Source of the DNA: Rothia endophytica
GTDB lineage: Bacteria; Actinomycetota; Actinomycetes; Actinomycetales; Micrococcaceae
Length of the DNA: 64,000 bases
NCBI RefSeq assembly: GCF_928381505.1
Contig: NZ_CAKMSJ010000002.1
Location: forward strand, 1-64,000
Direction of reading: 5' to 3'
A program made the position numbers and the translations under genes. This document shows positions 43,184-52,347 of the stretch, one piece after another. How positions within the stretch are numbered: the first letter of the stretch is position 1; each line of letters opens with the position of its first letter. The notes under the pieces were generated by a model. It was not told the DNA's origin, did not search any database, and saw nothing but the letters and a program-made list of their open reading frames with translations.

Positions 43184-43373
43184 CGTTGAGCATGTACGCC
43201 CCAAAACCTAGAATGCCCAGGCCGATGATGAAACCTGCCAACAAAGAACCAATAAGGGGATTAATTCATTTGTCATCTTTTGAAAGAGACAGTAGGAACA
43301 TGATGCCAAATGTCGCCGAGATGATCAGGCCCACAAGCACTCCAAATGCGCTTGCCAGCAAAATAAATCCCAT
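43158..43373 (-). pseudogene. two-helix membrane miniprotein interrupted by a stop
   Basis: From ATG 43373 the frame reads MGFILLASAFGVLVGLIISA..., one hydrophobic helix ending SKDDK and TGA at 43266-43268. Continuing in the same frame gives a second helix (LIGSLLAGFIIGLGILGFG) ending WSTLGR and TAA at 43158. So either a 35-residue one-helix protein, or a 71-residue two-helix protein broken by a nonsense mutation. Weak RBS AGAAAG. The rest of the gap to 43614 holds no recognisable gene. Confidence 0.5.
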
Positions 43374-43614
43374 AATAAATCTTTCTCGTGATGCAAATTA
43401 GCTTCAGCCCTCTGAAAGGCTAAAGAGTTGAGACCACCCACCGCAGGCAGCCAATCTTCAAATTGCCAGCACCAGTGAGGAACCCTACCCCGATTGCAAT
43501 CGAGCGGACCCGCCAAAACGCTGGGATGAGCCACCGTCGCAGTGCAAAAGGCTAGAGTAGATATCTACCCCTTGCCCCCGTGCAGCTCACAAGGCAGCAA
43601 CCGAAAGGACCCCC

Positions 43615-44337
43615 GTGCCAACAGCACCCCATTTCACCACAACCCAGCGCGCTGCCGCGTGGTTCGTCCATGCCTTCACCCTCTCAGGCCTTGCTTGGGC
43701 AACCCTGGCAATCCTCGCCCTCATTGAAGGTGACTACACCGCCATGTGGCTCTGGCTTGGCGTCGCCCTGGTCGTGGACTCCGTGGACGGCACTATGGCA
43801 CGCAAAGCCTGCGTCAAAGAGGTGCTGCCCTGGTTCGATGGGGGAATCGTAGACATCGCCGTCGACTACCTCACCTGGACCTTCATCCCCGCCCTCTTCA
43901 TGTACTTGGCACTGCCCATGGGAGCTAAGCCCCTGGCACTAGCTCTGGTTATTTTGATTCTGGTGTCCTCAATGTTCTGCTACGCCAATGAACACTGGAA
44001 ATCCAGCGACTACTACTTTGTGGGTTTCCCTGCCGCCTGGAACATCGTGGCGGTCTTCATGTATGTCATGGGCACCGGCGCTCTCTTCAACGTCATCACC
44101 ATTGTGGTGTTGGCAGTACTGACTCTGACTCCTACCTACTACACCCACCCCTTCAGGGTTAAAAAGTTCATGGCGGTCAACATCGTAGCTATCACTGTCT
44201 GGATCGCCGCTACCGCCTACCTAGTTGCCCTCGTGCCTGATCGCCCCCTTTGGGCAGTTCTTGCCTTCTGGGTCTCGGGCGGCTGGTTCGTTGTGACCTG
44301 CGCATGGCGAACCTTCGCAGGGGCTGACCGGCACTAG
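43615..44337 (+). CDS. pcs: phosphatidylcholine synthase-like CDP-alcohol phosphotransferase
   Basis: 240 residues, six to eight membrane segments. The motif DG-x2-AR-x12-G-x3-D-x3-D is complete (Asp58, Gly59, Ala62, Arg63, Gly76, Asp80, Asp84); the 12-residue spacing is that of Pcs enzymes, whereas other CDP-alcohol transferases have 8. Pcs joins choline to CDP-diacylglycerol to give phosphatidylcholine. The GTG start has GAAAGGA upstream. Pcs is best known from Gram-negative, host-associated bacteria, so this is unusual here. Choline uptake genes are not nearby. Confidence 0.75.
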   Translation: MPTAPHFTTTQRAAAWFVHAFTLSGLAWATLAILALIEGDYTAMWLWLGVALVVDSVDGTMARKACVKEVLPWFDGGIVDIAVDYLTWTFIPALFMYLALPMGAKPLALALVILILVSSMFCYANEHWKSSDYYFVGFPAAWNIVAVFMYVMGTGALFNVITIVVLAVLTLTPTYYTHPFRVKKFMAVNIVAITVWIAATAYLVALVPDRPLWAVLAFWVSGGWFVVTCAWRTFAGADRH

Positions 44338-44519
44338 AGCCCGCTCCCAACAGTGCCAGCCCTTACCGGCATCATGACCTAGACTTCCCATAAGCTACTC
44401 AGGCTAATTGTCGCCTAAAGAGCGGGGCCTCTCACCAGCGCTTACTCGCCCCCCTCCCTCCCAGTGACTACATATAATGGCGCATGGCACCGCCTGGTGC
44501 CCCATATCGAAGGGGATAG

Positions 44520-45224
44520 TTCTTGGGGAATTTTGAGTACAACGCTGAGGTCAACCCGCACATTGGGTCGCCCGGTGTCACCACCATGCATGGCTAAGCG
44601 CATTCTTCGGATGCAACACCGCTACCCGGCCCGGGCAAGGGGCCGTGGAACGTCACTAAAATCCCTATGGGAGGTGCTTGCCCTACCGTTCTGGCTGGGC
44701 AGGACGGTATCATCCAGGTGCTCTGCACTCAGGTCGCAGCTGAGGGGCAGTTTCTGGTGCCCAAGGTCGTCACCATTAGCCCTACAGGCCAAGAACTAGC
44801 GCACCTCAACCTGCCCAAGGGTGCCCTGCCCGGTGGCGTTTACGCCTACCTCGACGCCCAAGACCGTATGGTGCTGGTCGACGGCACCAACACCCTTTTG
44901 CGCGTAGCCCACAGCGAAGATGGCCGTACCCTGTCGGTAGATTCGCGAGTTGACCTCAAAGACTTCCTGTCCCAGATTCCGGGGGACCAGGTTGTTGTCC
45001 TGGTGCCCGACTGGCAGGGACGGGTCTGGGTTGCCTCTAAGAACGCCGTGGTGGCAGTCGTAGACACTGAGCGCGGCACCATTCGTTCGCTCCGACCCAA
45101 TATGATTAGTCCGTCAGAGCGCGTTGATAACTCCATTTCGGCCTGCCCCTCGGGGGCCAGCGTGGTGACCTCCCACGGTATTTATATGCTCTCAGCTGCC
45201 AATACTTCCCAGCCCGGCATCTGA
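44520..45224 (+). pseudogene. broken beta-propeller-like secreted protein gene
   Basis: In one frame: FEYNAEVNPHIGSPG, an in-frame TAA at 44595-44597, then HSSDATPLPGPGKG, GACPTVLAGQDGIIQVLCTQ and repeated strands (YLDAQDRMVLVDGTN, VPDWQGRVWVASKNAVVAV, SHGIYMLSA). This resembles actinobacterial hypothetical proteins with SMP-30-like beta-propeller blades that start with NPHxA and MHNDAYxSD. The N-terminus is missing, one nonsense codon is present, and the reading ends early at 45224. Confidence 0.7.
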
Positions 45225-45484
45225 CTCGCGCAGGTCAAGACTCTAATGGCCGCGGGGCAGCCCTAGCCAGCGCCGGTATTGAGGGGGATGTCAGCACGCT
45301 CCAGCTCGTTCAAGAACTCCCCGCCGGTCAGAGCATCACGGCAGTGCTCACATGGCAGGGAATACGCGGTGTAGCTAAATCAACCATTGGCACCGTCCAG
45401 GTCATCTCAAGCTCAGTGCTTGATGACCGCATCACATCGTACACGCAGGCGCTAAGCGCTGAAGTGATCTTCCGCAGAATCTAA
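45221..45484 (+). pseudogene. orphan coding fragment
   Basis: An 87-codon open frame directly after the broken propeller gene, one base out of phase with it: SAGIEGDVSTLQLVQELPAGQSITAVLTWQ and SSVLDDRITSYTQALSAEVIFRRI. It has amino-acid-like composition but no start codon or RBS and no recognised family. Probably the 3' end of a deleted gene. Confidence 0.35.
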
Positions 45485-45533
45485 AGTCTGACCGAATGCC
45501 AGCATCTTCAACCAAGGTGCGGGCACTTTGAAT

Positions 45534-46448
45534 TCATCCTTGGGATACTCGCGCTCGCACCCGGCGCTCTCGCAGGTAACGCACCACCTCAAAACCCACG
45601 GCGCTGGCAATAAACCCAGCAATGACGAGGTTTACCTGGAAGGGGTAGTGGTGCCCATGAGACCAGAAGTAGACGTAAGGGGCGATAAAGGTAATCAGTG
45701 CAACGGCTAGGGCAAGGACGCGTACCAGCGCCTTTTTAGCCGTAAACATAGCGATGACGCCCCAGGTATAGGGAATAGCCCCCAGTACGTCCAGAGCCCA
45801 CAGCACCCAAATATTTCCATGAAAATGCGGGATAAAAGCAACAGGTAGTGCCCGGCATACCGAGTACAGCATCACTAAGATGTAGGCCCACATGACGGGG
45901 GAGTGAGCTAGTCGAAAGGCCAAAGAGCGTTCACGCACCTTCACTCCGCCCTTGCGGAGAACCTCCATGCCCCGTCCGGGCACCCGGGCGGTATCCATTC
46001 CCTCCAGATTGTGCAGGGCAAAGCCGCGTAGTCCGCTACCTTCCTGTAAGCAGTGATGGAGAAAGGCCTGAGGGCTCACCGCTAGAGGTACCACGCTCTT
46101 GGCTGCGGGCAGCCGTAATTTCCAGTTCTCAGGCACAGGCCTAGCCGGCCCGGCCACTTGGCAGGCATCACCCAGCACCTCTTGGATATGGTCCACGGTA
46201 GCTACGTCTACTAGCCCCAGCCACAGGTGCACCCGCCGAGCAATTGATTCGCGCAAAACAACGCCCAAGCTCTCCATTGCGGCTGAATCTTCCTGGTCAG
46301 CAAGATAACTTAGAGCCTTAACTTCAAGAATGTGGGAGGGCCGCAACGCGCCAATTCGGTCGAATCCTGACACGCGGGCCAACACCTCTGGGTCCATAGG
46401 GACGTCGAGGGCTAGAGGGGTCTCTGCAATCGAGAACAGGCTGAGCAT
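45534..46448 (-). CDS. uncharacterised protein with four C-terminal membrane helices
   Basis: 304 residues. Residues 1 to about 175 are soluble and carry no motif I recognise; four hydrophobic helices follow (about 178-198, 209-230, 235-256, 263-284), with His-rich loops (FIPHFHGN, WSHGHHYPF). The start lies 10 nt after the LysR stop on the same strand, so they are probably cotranscribed. A role in amino-acid transport control next to putA is only a guess. Confidence 0.6.
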   Translation of the reverse strand: MLSLFSIAETPLALDVPMDPEVLARVSGFDRIGALRPSHILEVKALSYLADQEDSAAMESLGVVLRESIARRVHLWLGLVDVATVDHIQEVLGDACQVAGPARPVPENWKLRLPAAKSVVPLAVSPQAFLHHCLQEGSGLRGFALHNLEGMDTARVPGRGMEVLRKGGVKVRERSLAFRLAHSPVMWAYILVMLYSVCRALPVAFIPHFHGNIWVLWALDVLGAIPYTWGVIAMFTAKKALVRVLALAVALITFIAPYVYFWSHGHHYPFQVNLVIAGFIASAVGFEVVRYLRERRVRARVSQG

Positions 46449-46458
46449 AGCTCTGACT

Positions 46459-47373
46459 CTACTCGCAAGTGTGCCCAGGTGAATTAATGACTGCCGCCCC
46501 TAAGGCTTCTTTCACTGCTTTGATGGCAGGTTGCTCTGCGCTCTCTGACCGCACGGTTACAAAAATCTTGCGTTTAGGTTCCCCGGGCAGGGGTAGCACT
46601 TTAACGGAATTTGCCTCAGCACTTCGAGCCAGGTTCGCAAGGGCAAAGCCCGGCAGGACGGCGGCAGCCCCCGCCGCGGCCAGTTGCAGGTGGGTGCCCA
46701 AATCGTCAATGACGTAGCGAACCTGAGGCTCAAAACCCGCTGCGCGGCAACGATCAATAGCCCACACTCGTGAGGTGTTGTGTTCGCCCTCAAATACCCA
46801 GGGCAGGTGGGAGGCTTCCCCAAGTTCTTGTACATCGGAATTGGCTGCGACGACCAGATTAAGAGTGTCATGGGTCAGTAGCTCTGAGGTCAGCTCGGCA
46901 TGCTCGGGGATGAAGCGGTGGGGGTAGGACTCCGAAATGACCATGTCGAACTCGCGGCTTCGCGTCAGAATGAGGCCGGTCTCTGGGTTAATCTGCACTG
47001 CGTGGAGTTCCACCTGAGGGGCATGTTCTGCCAGGTAGTCCAGCGCTCCGGGTAGCAGAGCTTGAGCTGCTGACTGGAAGATGGCCAGACGTACCTGGCC
47101 GGCGGGGATGCCTTCCAAGAGTGAGATGCGAGTGCGGGCGGCGTCCAATTCCGAGAGCACATTGCGGGTACTTTCAGCCAGAATCAGGGCCTCAGCGGTC
47201 AGTTCAACGTGTCTGCCCACCTTGCGCAGTAGGGGAGCGCCCACCTCTTTTTCAAGAGTGGAGAGCTGCTGCGAGACTGCTGATGATGTGAGGTGCAGTG
47301 CCTTGGCGGCTGCGGCCAGTGTCCCACGCTCGTGAATTTCAAGCAGCATGGCGAGGCGGCGCAAATCATACAT
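46459..47373 (-). CDS. LysR-family regulator, probable putA activator
   Basis: 304 residues. LysR helix-turn-helix at residues 1-60 (LRRLAMLLEIHERGTLAAAAKALHLTSSAVSQQLSTLEKEVG) and periplasmic-binding-like effector domain. Divergent from putA across 161 nt, the usual arrangement for LysR proteins and their targets, so proline-responsive control is likely but unproven. Confidence 0.85.
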   Translation of the reverse strand: MYDLRRLAMLLEIHERGTLAAAAKALHLTSSAVSQQLSTLEKEVGAPLLRKVGRHVELTAEALILAESTRNVLSELDAARTRISLLEGIPAGQVRLAIFQSAAQALLPGALDYLAEHAPQVELHAVQINPETGLILTRSREFDMVISESYPHRFIPEHAELTSELLTHDTLNLVVAANSDVQELGEASHLPWVFEGEHNTSRVWAIDRCRAAGFEPQVRYVIDDLGTHLQLAAAGAAAVLPGFALANLARSAEANSVKVLPLPGEPKRKIFVTVRSESAEQPAIKAVKEALGAAVINSPGHTCE

Positions 47374-47402
47374 GGGAACCCCTCCTTATAGTGTCATTAC
47401 AA

Positions 47403-47417
47403 TTTAGCAAATCTAAA
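47403..47417. promoter_or_regulatory. candidate LysR-type site TTTAG-N5-CTAAA
   Basis: A 15-bp inverted repeat in the lysR/putA intergenic region, with the dyad symmetry and T-N11-A pattern of LysR operators. It lies about 30 bp before the lysR start. Confidence 0.45.
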
Positions 47418-47534
47418 CCAAATACATCAAGAAGATTCACTTTTTCTAATAGTGTTTTACTGACCTAAACATGGTGAAATGGGTAACAAGTGCCAAGTTG
47501 TGCGCACACCGCGCATCCAAGAGGAGGTCCTACC

Positions 47535-50500
47535 ATGGCCCAGCCGTTCGCCGATGAACGCCACCAGAAACTAGCCATCCAAGCAACCGAACTCGTTGCC
47601 CAGTGGGTCAAAGAAGCCCAGAATATTCCTGCAGACCCCGCCGCAGAGAAACTGGCTGGCGTCCTCAAAGACCCCAACGGTCTCGACTTCACAGTAGGCT
47701 TCGTAGACGGTGTTGTACGCCCCGAAGACCAGAGCGTTGCCGGTAAGAACCTAGAACGCATCGCTCCCATCGTCCCCTCCTTCCTGCCCAATTATATGAA
47801 GGCAGCAGTAGGCATCGGCGGAAAGCTGGCAGGCAAGGTCCCCTGGCCTACCGTGCCCATCGCCCGCACCGTGCTGCGCCAGATGGTCGGTCACCTGATT
47901 GTGGATGCCCGTGATGAGAAGCTCGGCCCTGCCATCAAGCACCTCACCGCCAGCGGCAACAAGCTCAACATCAACCTGCTCGGCGAAGCGGTACTGGGTG
48001 ACCGCGAAGCAGAACGCCGCCTGAGCGAAACAAAGCGCCTACTGGCCCGTGATGACGTTGACTACGTATCTATCAAGGTTTCTTCAGTTTCAGGCCCCCA
48101 CTCTCACTGGGCCTTCGATGAGGTAGTTGAACAGGCAGTCACACGCCTGACCCCGCTTTATGAACTGGCAGCTAACTCTCCCCAGAAGAAGTTCATCAAC
48201 CTGGATATGGAAGAGTACAAGGATCTGGACATGACCATCGCTGTCTTCACCCAAATCCTTGACCAGCCCCAGCTCAAGCACCTTGAAGCCGGTATCGTTC
48301 TTCAGGCTTACCTGCCCGATACCCTGGCTGCCATGCAGCACCTGCAGGGATGGGCAGCGGAGCGCGTAGCCACCGGCGGCGCCCGCATTAAGGTTCGCCT
48401 GGTTAAAGGCGCCAACCTCTCCATGGAAAAGGTAGAGGCAGCAGTCCACGGCTGGCCCCTGACCACCTGCAACTCCAAGCAGGAATCAGACACCAACTAC
48501 AAGCGCATCCTCGACTACGCCCTGCAGCCCGAGCACACCAAGAACATCCGCCTGGGTGTCGCTGGCCACAACCTCTTTGATGTTGCCTTCGCCCTGCTCC
48601 TGGCAGAAGACCGCGGTGTAGCCCGCGATGTCGAGTTCGAAATGCTCATCGGTATGGCATCCCAGCAGGCGGAGGTCATCCGCCAGCGCGTCGGTCACCT
48701 GCTGCTCTACACCCCCGTGGTGCGCCCCGAAGAATTCGACGTTGCTATCTCCTACCTGGTGCGCCGCCTCGAAGAGAACGCATCTAGCGAGAACTTCATG
48801 AGCGCCGTCTTCGACCTGGATTCATCCCCAGCTCTCTTCGAACGTGAGAAGCAGCGCTTCCTGGCGTCACTAGCAGACGTCACTGATGAGGTTCAGCCCC
48901 CTCAGCGCATCCAGAATCGCCTGACCGAAACCGAAGACACCGTCTTCAAGCCCGCAGGCGACTTCGAGAACACCCCGGATACCGACTCTGCGCTCGTCGC
49001 TAACCGTGAGTGGGGCCGGGCCATTCTGGAACGCTCAGCGACCACCCGCATCGGCATCGATACCCTAGCTGATAACGAGCTGGGCTCAGCAGAACAGGCT
49101 GAAGCTCTGGTTGCAGATACCCAGGCAGCCGGCGCCGAGTGGGGCGCCCGCCCCGCTAGTGAACGCGCCGCGATTCTACGCAAGGTCGCAGTCGGTTTGG
49201 CAGTTCGCCGCGGCGACTTTATGGAGATCATGGCGCATGAGGCCGGCAAGACCCTGGACCAGGGCGATGTTGAGGTCTCTGAAGCCGTTGACTTTGCTTA
49301 CTACTACGCCATGCTGGCAGAACGCCTAGATGACATGGACGGCGCGCGCCCCGTGCCCGCCAAGCTCACCCTGGTGATTCCGCCCTGGAACTTCCCCACA
49401 GCTATCCCCGTTGGTGGTGTGATCGCATCCCTGGCAGCAGGTTCGGGCGTCATATTCAAGCCCGCCTCCAACACCGCCCGCATCGGCGCCCTCATCGCTG
49501 AGGTGCTGTGGGAAGCCGGCGTGCCCCGCGACGTCTTGCGTCTGGTCAAGGTGACCGACCGCGACGCTGGCTCGAAGATGATTGCAGACCGCCGAGTTGA
49601 CCGTTTGATTCTGACCGGTGGTTACGAGACCGCCGAGATGTTCCGTTCCTGGCGCAAGGACCTACCGCTTTTCGGTGAGACATCGGGCAAGAACTCCATC
49701 ATCGTCACCCCCAACGCTGACCTCGATTTGGCGGTCAAGGACGTCGTTGCCTCCGCTTTCGGTCACGCAGGCCAGAAGTGCTCAGCAGCCTCCACCGTGA
49801 TTCTGGTTGGTAGCGTAGGGGAGTCGAAGCGATTTTACAACCAGCTAGTCGATGCCGTGAAGTCACTGCACGTGGCTCACCCGCAGGACATCGCCTCAGA
49901 AATGGGCCCGGTCATTGAGGTTCCCGAGGGTAAGCTCAAGCGCGGCCTCACCACCTTGGGTGAAGGCGAAACCTGGATTATCAAGCCCCAGCAGCTCGAT
50001 GAAACTGGCCGACTCTGGTCGCCCGGCGTCCGCGCAGGAGTGAAGCCCGGTAGCGAATACCACCTGACCGAATACTTCGGCCCCATCCTGGGTGTCATGA
50101 AGGCTAAGACCCTCGAAGAAGCTATTGAGCTGCAGAACGCAACCGACTACGGTCTGACCGCCGGCCTGCACTCACTTGATTCCAAGGAACTCGCTCTCTG
50201 GCTCTCCAAGGTTGAGGCAGGCAACACCTACGTCAACCGCGGTATTACCGGCGCAATTGTTCAGCGCCAGCCCTTCGGCGGCTGGAAGAAGTCAACCGTG
50301 GGCTCAGGTACCAAGGCAGGTGGCCCCAACTACCTGGTGGCACTGACCGACTGGGTCAGCGAACCCTCAACCGCTACTACTGCCCCCGATAAGGCAGAGG
50401 TGCGCGAAATCCTGGCTGCCTTGCGTGAACCCACCGCCACCAACGATGGCGGCATCGTGTTCCTCACCCGCTCAGCCAGCTCGGATGCCGCTGCTTGGGC

Positions 50501-51017
50501 TACAGAATTCGGTGTAGGGCATGACCCCAGCAACCTGGGTGTCGAGCGCAATATCCTGCGCTACCTGCCCACCGTCGTCCAGGTGCGCTTGGACTCCACC
50601 GGCAACATGGACCACGCGATCCGCGTGCTGCTGGCAGGTGTAGCAGCCGGAGCAAAGATTGAGTTCAGCACCGCTGCTGCCCTGCCCGTGGCAGTGCACG
50701 GTGCCGTAACCTCAGCCGGGGTCACCATCATCGAGCAGAGCGACGCAGAATACCGCGCATCCCTGCAGAAGATTGCTAAGACCTCATCTAAGCAGCTTGA
50801 GGGTACTGCGCTAGAAGGTGCCCGCATCAGGTACATCGGTGATGATTCCACCTCAATCTACGAGGCACTGGATGGGCGCCCCGACATTGCGGTCTACTTC
50901 CAGCCCGTCACCGAGGCTGGTCGCATCGAGATGCTGCCCTTCCTCCGCGAGCAGGCAGTATCTATTACCGCCCACCGTTTCGGTAACCCGGATAAGTTCT
51001 CAGGGAAGGTCATCTAG
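47535..51017 (+). CDS. putA: bifunctional proline dehydrogenase / P5C dehydrogenase PutA
   Basis: 1160 residues. N-terminal FAD-dependent proline dehydrogenase barrel (about 80-470, DYVSIKVSSVSGPHSHWAFDEVV and RIKVRLVKGANLSMEKVEA) and C-terminal aldehyde dehydrogenase with Glu715 (LFGETSGKNS) and Cys749 (GHAGQKCSAAS). No DNA-binding ribbon-helix-helix is present, so it is not a self-regulating PutA. It oxidises proline to glutamate. Start ATG 47535 with GAGGAGG upstream. Confidence 0.95.
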   Translation: MAQPFADERHQKLAIQATELVAQWVKEAQNIPADPAAEKLAGVLKDPNGLDFTVGFVDGVVRPEDQSVAGKNLERIAPIVPSFLPNYMKAAVGIGGKLAGKVPWPTVPIARTVLRQMVGHLIVDARDEKLGPAIKHLTASGNKLNINLLGEAVLGDREAERRLSETKRLLARDDVDYVSIKVSSVSGPHSHWAFDEVVEQAVTRLTPLYELAANSPQKKFINLDMEEYKDLDMTIAVFTQILDQPQLKHLEAGIVLQAYLPDTLAAMQHLQGWAAERVATGGARIKVRLVKGANLSMEKVEAAVHGWPLTTCNSKQESDTNYKRILDYALQPEHTKNIRLGVAGHNLFDVAFALLLAEDRGVARDVEFEMLIGMASQQAEVIRQRVGHLLLYTPVVRPEEFDVAISYLVRRLEENASSENFMSAVFDLDSSPALFEREKQRFLASLADVTDEVQPPQRIQNRLTETEDTVFKPAGDFENTPDTDSALVANREWGRAILERSATTRIGIDTLADNELGSAEQAEALVADTQAAGAEWGARPASERAAILRKVAVGLAVRRGDFMEIMAHEAGKTLDQGDVEVSEAVDFAYYYAMLAERLDDMDGARPVPAKLTLVIPPWNFPTAIPVGGVIASLAAGSGVIFKPASNTARIGALIAEVLWEAGVPRDVLRLVKVTDRDAGSKMIADRRVDRLILTGGYETAEMFRSWRKDLPLFGETSGKNSIIVTPNADLDLAVKDVVASAFGHAGQKCSAASTVILVGSVGESKRFYNQLVDAVKSLHVAHPQDIASEMGPVIEVPEGKLKRGLTTLGEGETWIIKPQQLDETGRLWSPGVRAGVKPGSEYHLTEYFGPILGVMKAKTLEEAIELQNATDYGLTAGLHSLDSKELALWLSKVEAGNTYVNRGITGAIVQRQPFGGWKKSTVGSGTKAGGPNYLVALTDWVSEPSTATTAPDKAEVREILAALREPTATNDGGIVFLTRSASSDAAAWATEFGVGHDPSNLGVERNILRYLPTVVQVRLDSTGNMDHAIRVLLAGVAAGAKIEFSTAAALPVAVHGAVTSAGVTIIEQSDAEYRASLQKIAKTSSKQLEGTALEGARIRYIGDDSTSIYEALDGRPDIAVYFQPVTEAGRIEMLPFLREQAVSITAHRFGNPDKFSGKVI

Positions 51018-51266
51018 GGTTCCAACCGAATAAATGTAGTTGCCGCCTTTCGCTCCTTGCTCATAAAGCAGGGGTACGAAGGGGGGGCTTCTTTATCTTC
51101 TTTTCTGGGGGATGGTGGGCAACACGGTGTTCTGCGTTACCTGCGCCTGTTGGCTGTGTCATACAATGGGAGGTAAGACGCCGCTTCTCCCTCGTTGCGG
51201 CTCTGCATTCTTTCGAGTTTCACGCACCTCGATCGGCATCTTTCACAACAGATAAGGAAATCTCCG

Positions 51267-51653
51267 ATGAGCAACATTCCTGCAGAACTCAAGTACACCA
51301 AAGAACACGAGTGGGTTGGTGCACTCACCGCTGATGGCACCGTGCGTATCGGCGTCACCGACCACGCTCAGGACGCCCTGGGTGACGTTGTCTATGTGGA
51401 CCTGCCCGAGGTAGGCGAAACCCTAGAAGCCGACGCCACCTTCGGTGAGATCGAATCCACCAAGAGCGTCTCTGACTTGTTCGCTCCCATTAACGGTGAA
51501 GTTGTTGCTGTTAACGATGAGCTTGAAGGTGCACCTGAGACTGTGAACTCAGACCCTTACGGCGCTGGCTGGCTCATTGAGGTTCGCCCTGCAGATGCAG
51601 CTGACCTCGAGAATCTGATGTCAGCAGCTGATTACGAGACTGAGATCGCCTAA
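51267..51653 (+). CDS. gcvH: glycine cleavage system H protein
   Basis: 128 residues. Lipoyl-carrying Lys66 in FGEIESTKSVSDL, and the GcvH end SDPYGAGWLIEVR. The P and T proteins are not in the window. ATG 51267 has AAGGAAA ahead; upstream in-frame codons lack an RBS. In actinobacteria gcvH opens the conserved block with garA and two MerR genes. Confidence 0.95.
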   Translation: MSNIPAELKYTKEHEWVGALTADGTVRIGVTDHAQDALGDVVYVDLPEVGETLEADATFGEIESTKSVSDLFAPINGEVVAVNDELEGAPETVNSDPYGAGWLIEVRPADAADLENLMSAADYETEIA

Positions 51654-51674
51654 AGCAAGGGTTGTTACAGCCCT

Positions 51675-51704
51675 GAGCCACCGCCGAATGCGGTGGCTCT
51701 TTTC
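51675..51704 (+). terminator. terminator after gcvH
   Basis: AGCCACCGC (51676-51684) / GCGGTGGCT (51690-51698) stem, then CTTTTC. Confidence 0.82.
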
Positions 51705-51906
51705 ATGTCTAGGTGCAATTAGGTTCCGGTTTGTGAAAAATCTGCCCAGAAAGCGGTGTGAATTGGGCAATAACCAGTGGTTCTGGCTAAGATTAAACGA
51801 GCGGTTCACTGTTTACCATTTTGTGACCTTTGAGTCGCCCTGATACTCACTCGCTTCGCGTATGTTTGCATACCGAACAGAGATCTACTACACCAAGGAT
51901 CCCAGC

Positions 51907-52347
51907 ATGTCCCACCACGAAGCGCACCCCGCCACCACCACCATCCCTCTGTCAATTTCAGATATTGCCAGCTCTCACAACCCCACTGACGAAGAGCTGT
52001 CGGTTATTGCTACTCTTCCTGGCGGTTCAGCTGTGCTGATCGGTATTGATGGCCAGTTCAAGGGCGCTCGCTTCTTGTTGACAGCAGATTCAGATGAAAG
52101 TGGCGCTGTAGAGCCCATCATTGCTGGTCGTAGCCCAGAATCAGACATCTACCTTGATGATGTAACGGTTTCACGCCGTCACGCCCTGTTCATCCCCAAC
52201 GCGGGCAGCTTCATCCTGACCGATGCTGACTCCTTGAATGGCACCTACGTCAACGGTGATCGCGTTGATGAGGCTTACCTTAAGAACGGCGACGAGGTGC
52301 ACATCGGCAAGTTCCACTTTGCTTTCTATCTGGGCACGGGGCGGTAA
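51907..52347 (+). CDS. garA: FHA-domain protein GarA/OdhI-like
   Basis: 146 residues. FHA domain with AGRSPESDIYLDDVTVSRRHALFI and LNGTYVNGDRV. GarA/OdhI inhibits 2-oxoglutarate dehydrogenase and acts on glutamate metabolism; it is switched off by PknB/PknG phosphorylation of Thr in an N-terminal ETTSVF motif. Here the motif is changed to PATTTIPLSI (Thr10-Thr12), so a kinase site may persist in altered form. RBS AAGGA before ATG 51907. Overlaps the MerR gene start by one base. Confidence 0.88.
   Translation: MSHHEAHPATTTIPLSISDIASSHNPTDEELSVIATLPGGSAVLIGIDGQFKGARFLLTADSDESGAVEPIIAGRSPESDIYLDDVTVSRRHALFIPNAGSFILTDADSLNGTYVNGDRVDEAYLKNGDEVHIGKFHFAFYLGTGR

Noticed and set aside
43186-43401. 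71-codon plus-strand frame
   Set aside because: It is the antisense of the membrane miniprotein frame, whose hydrophobic helices make better coding sense.
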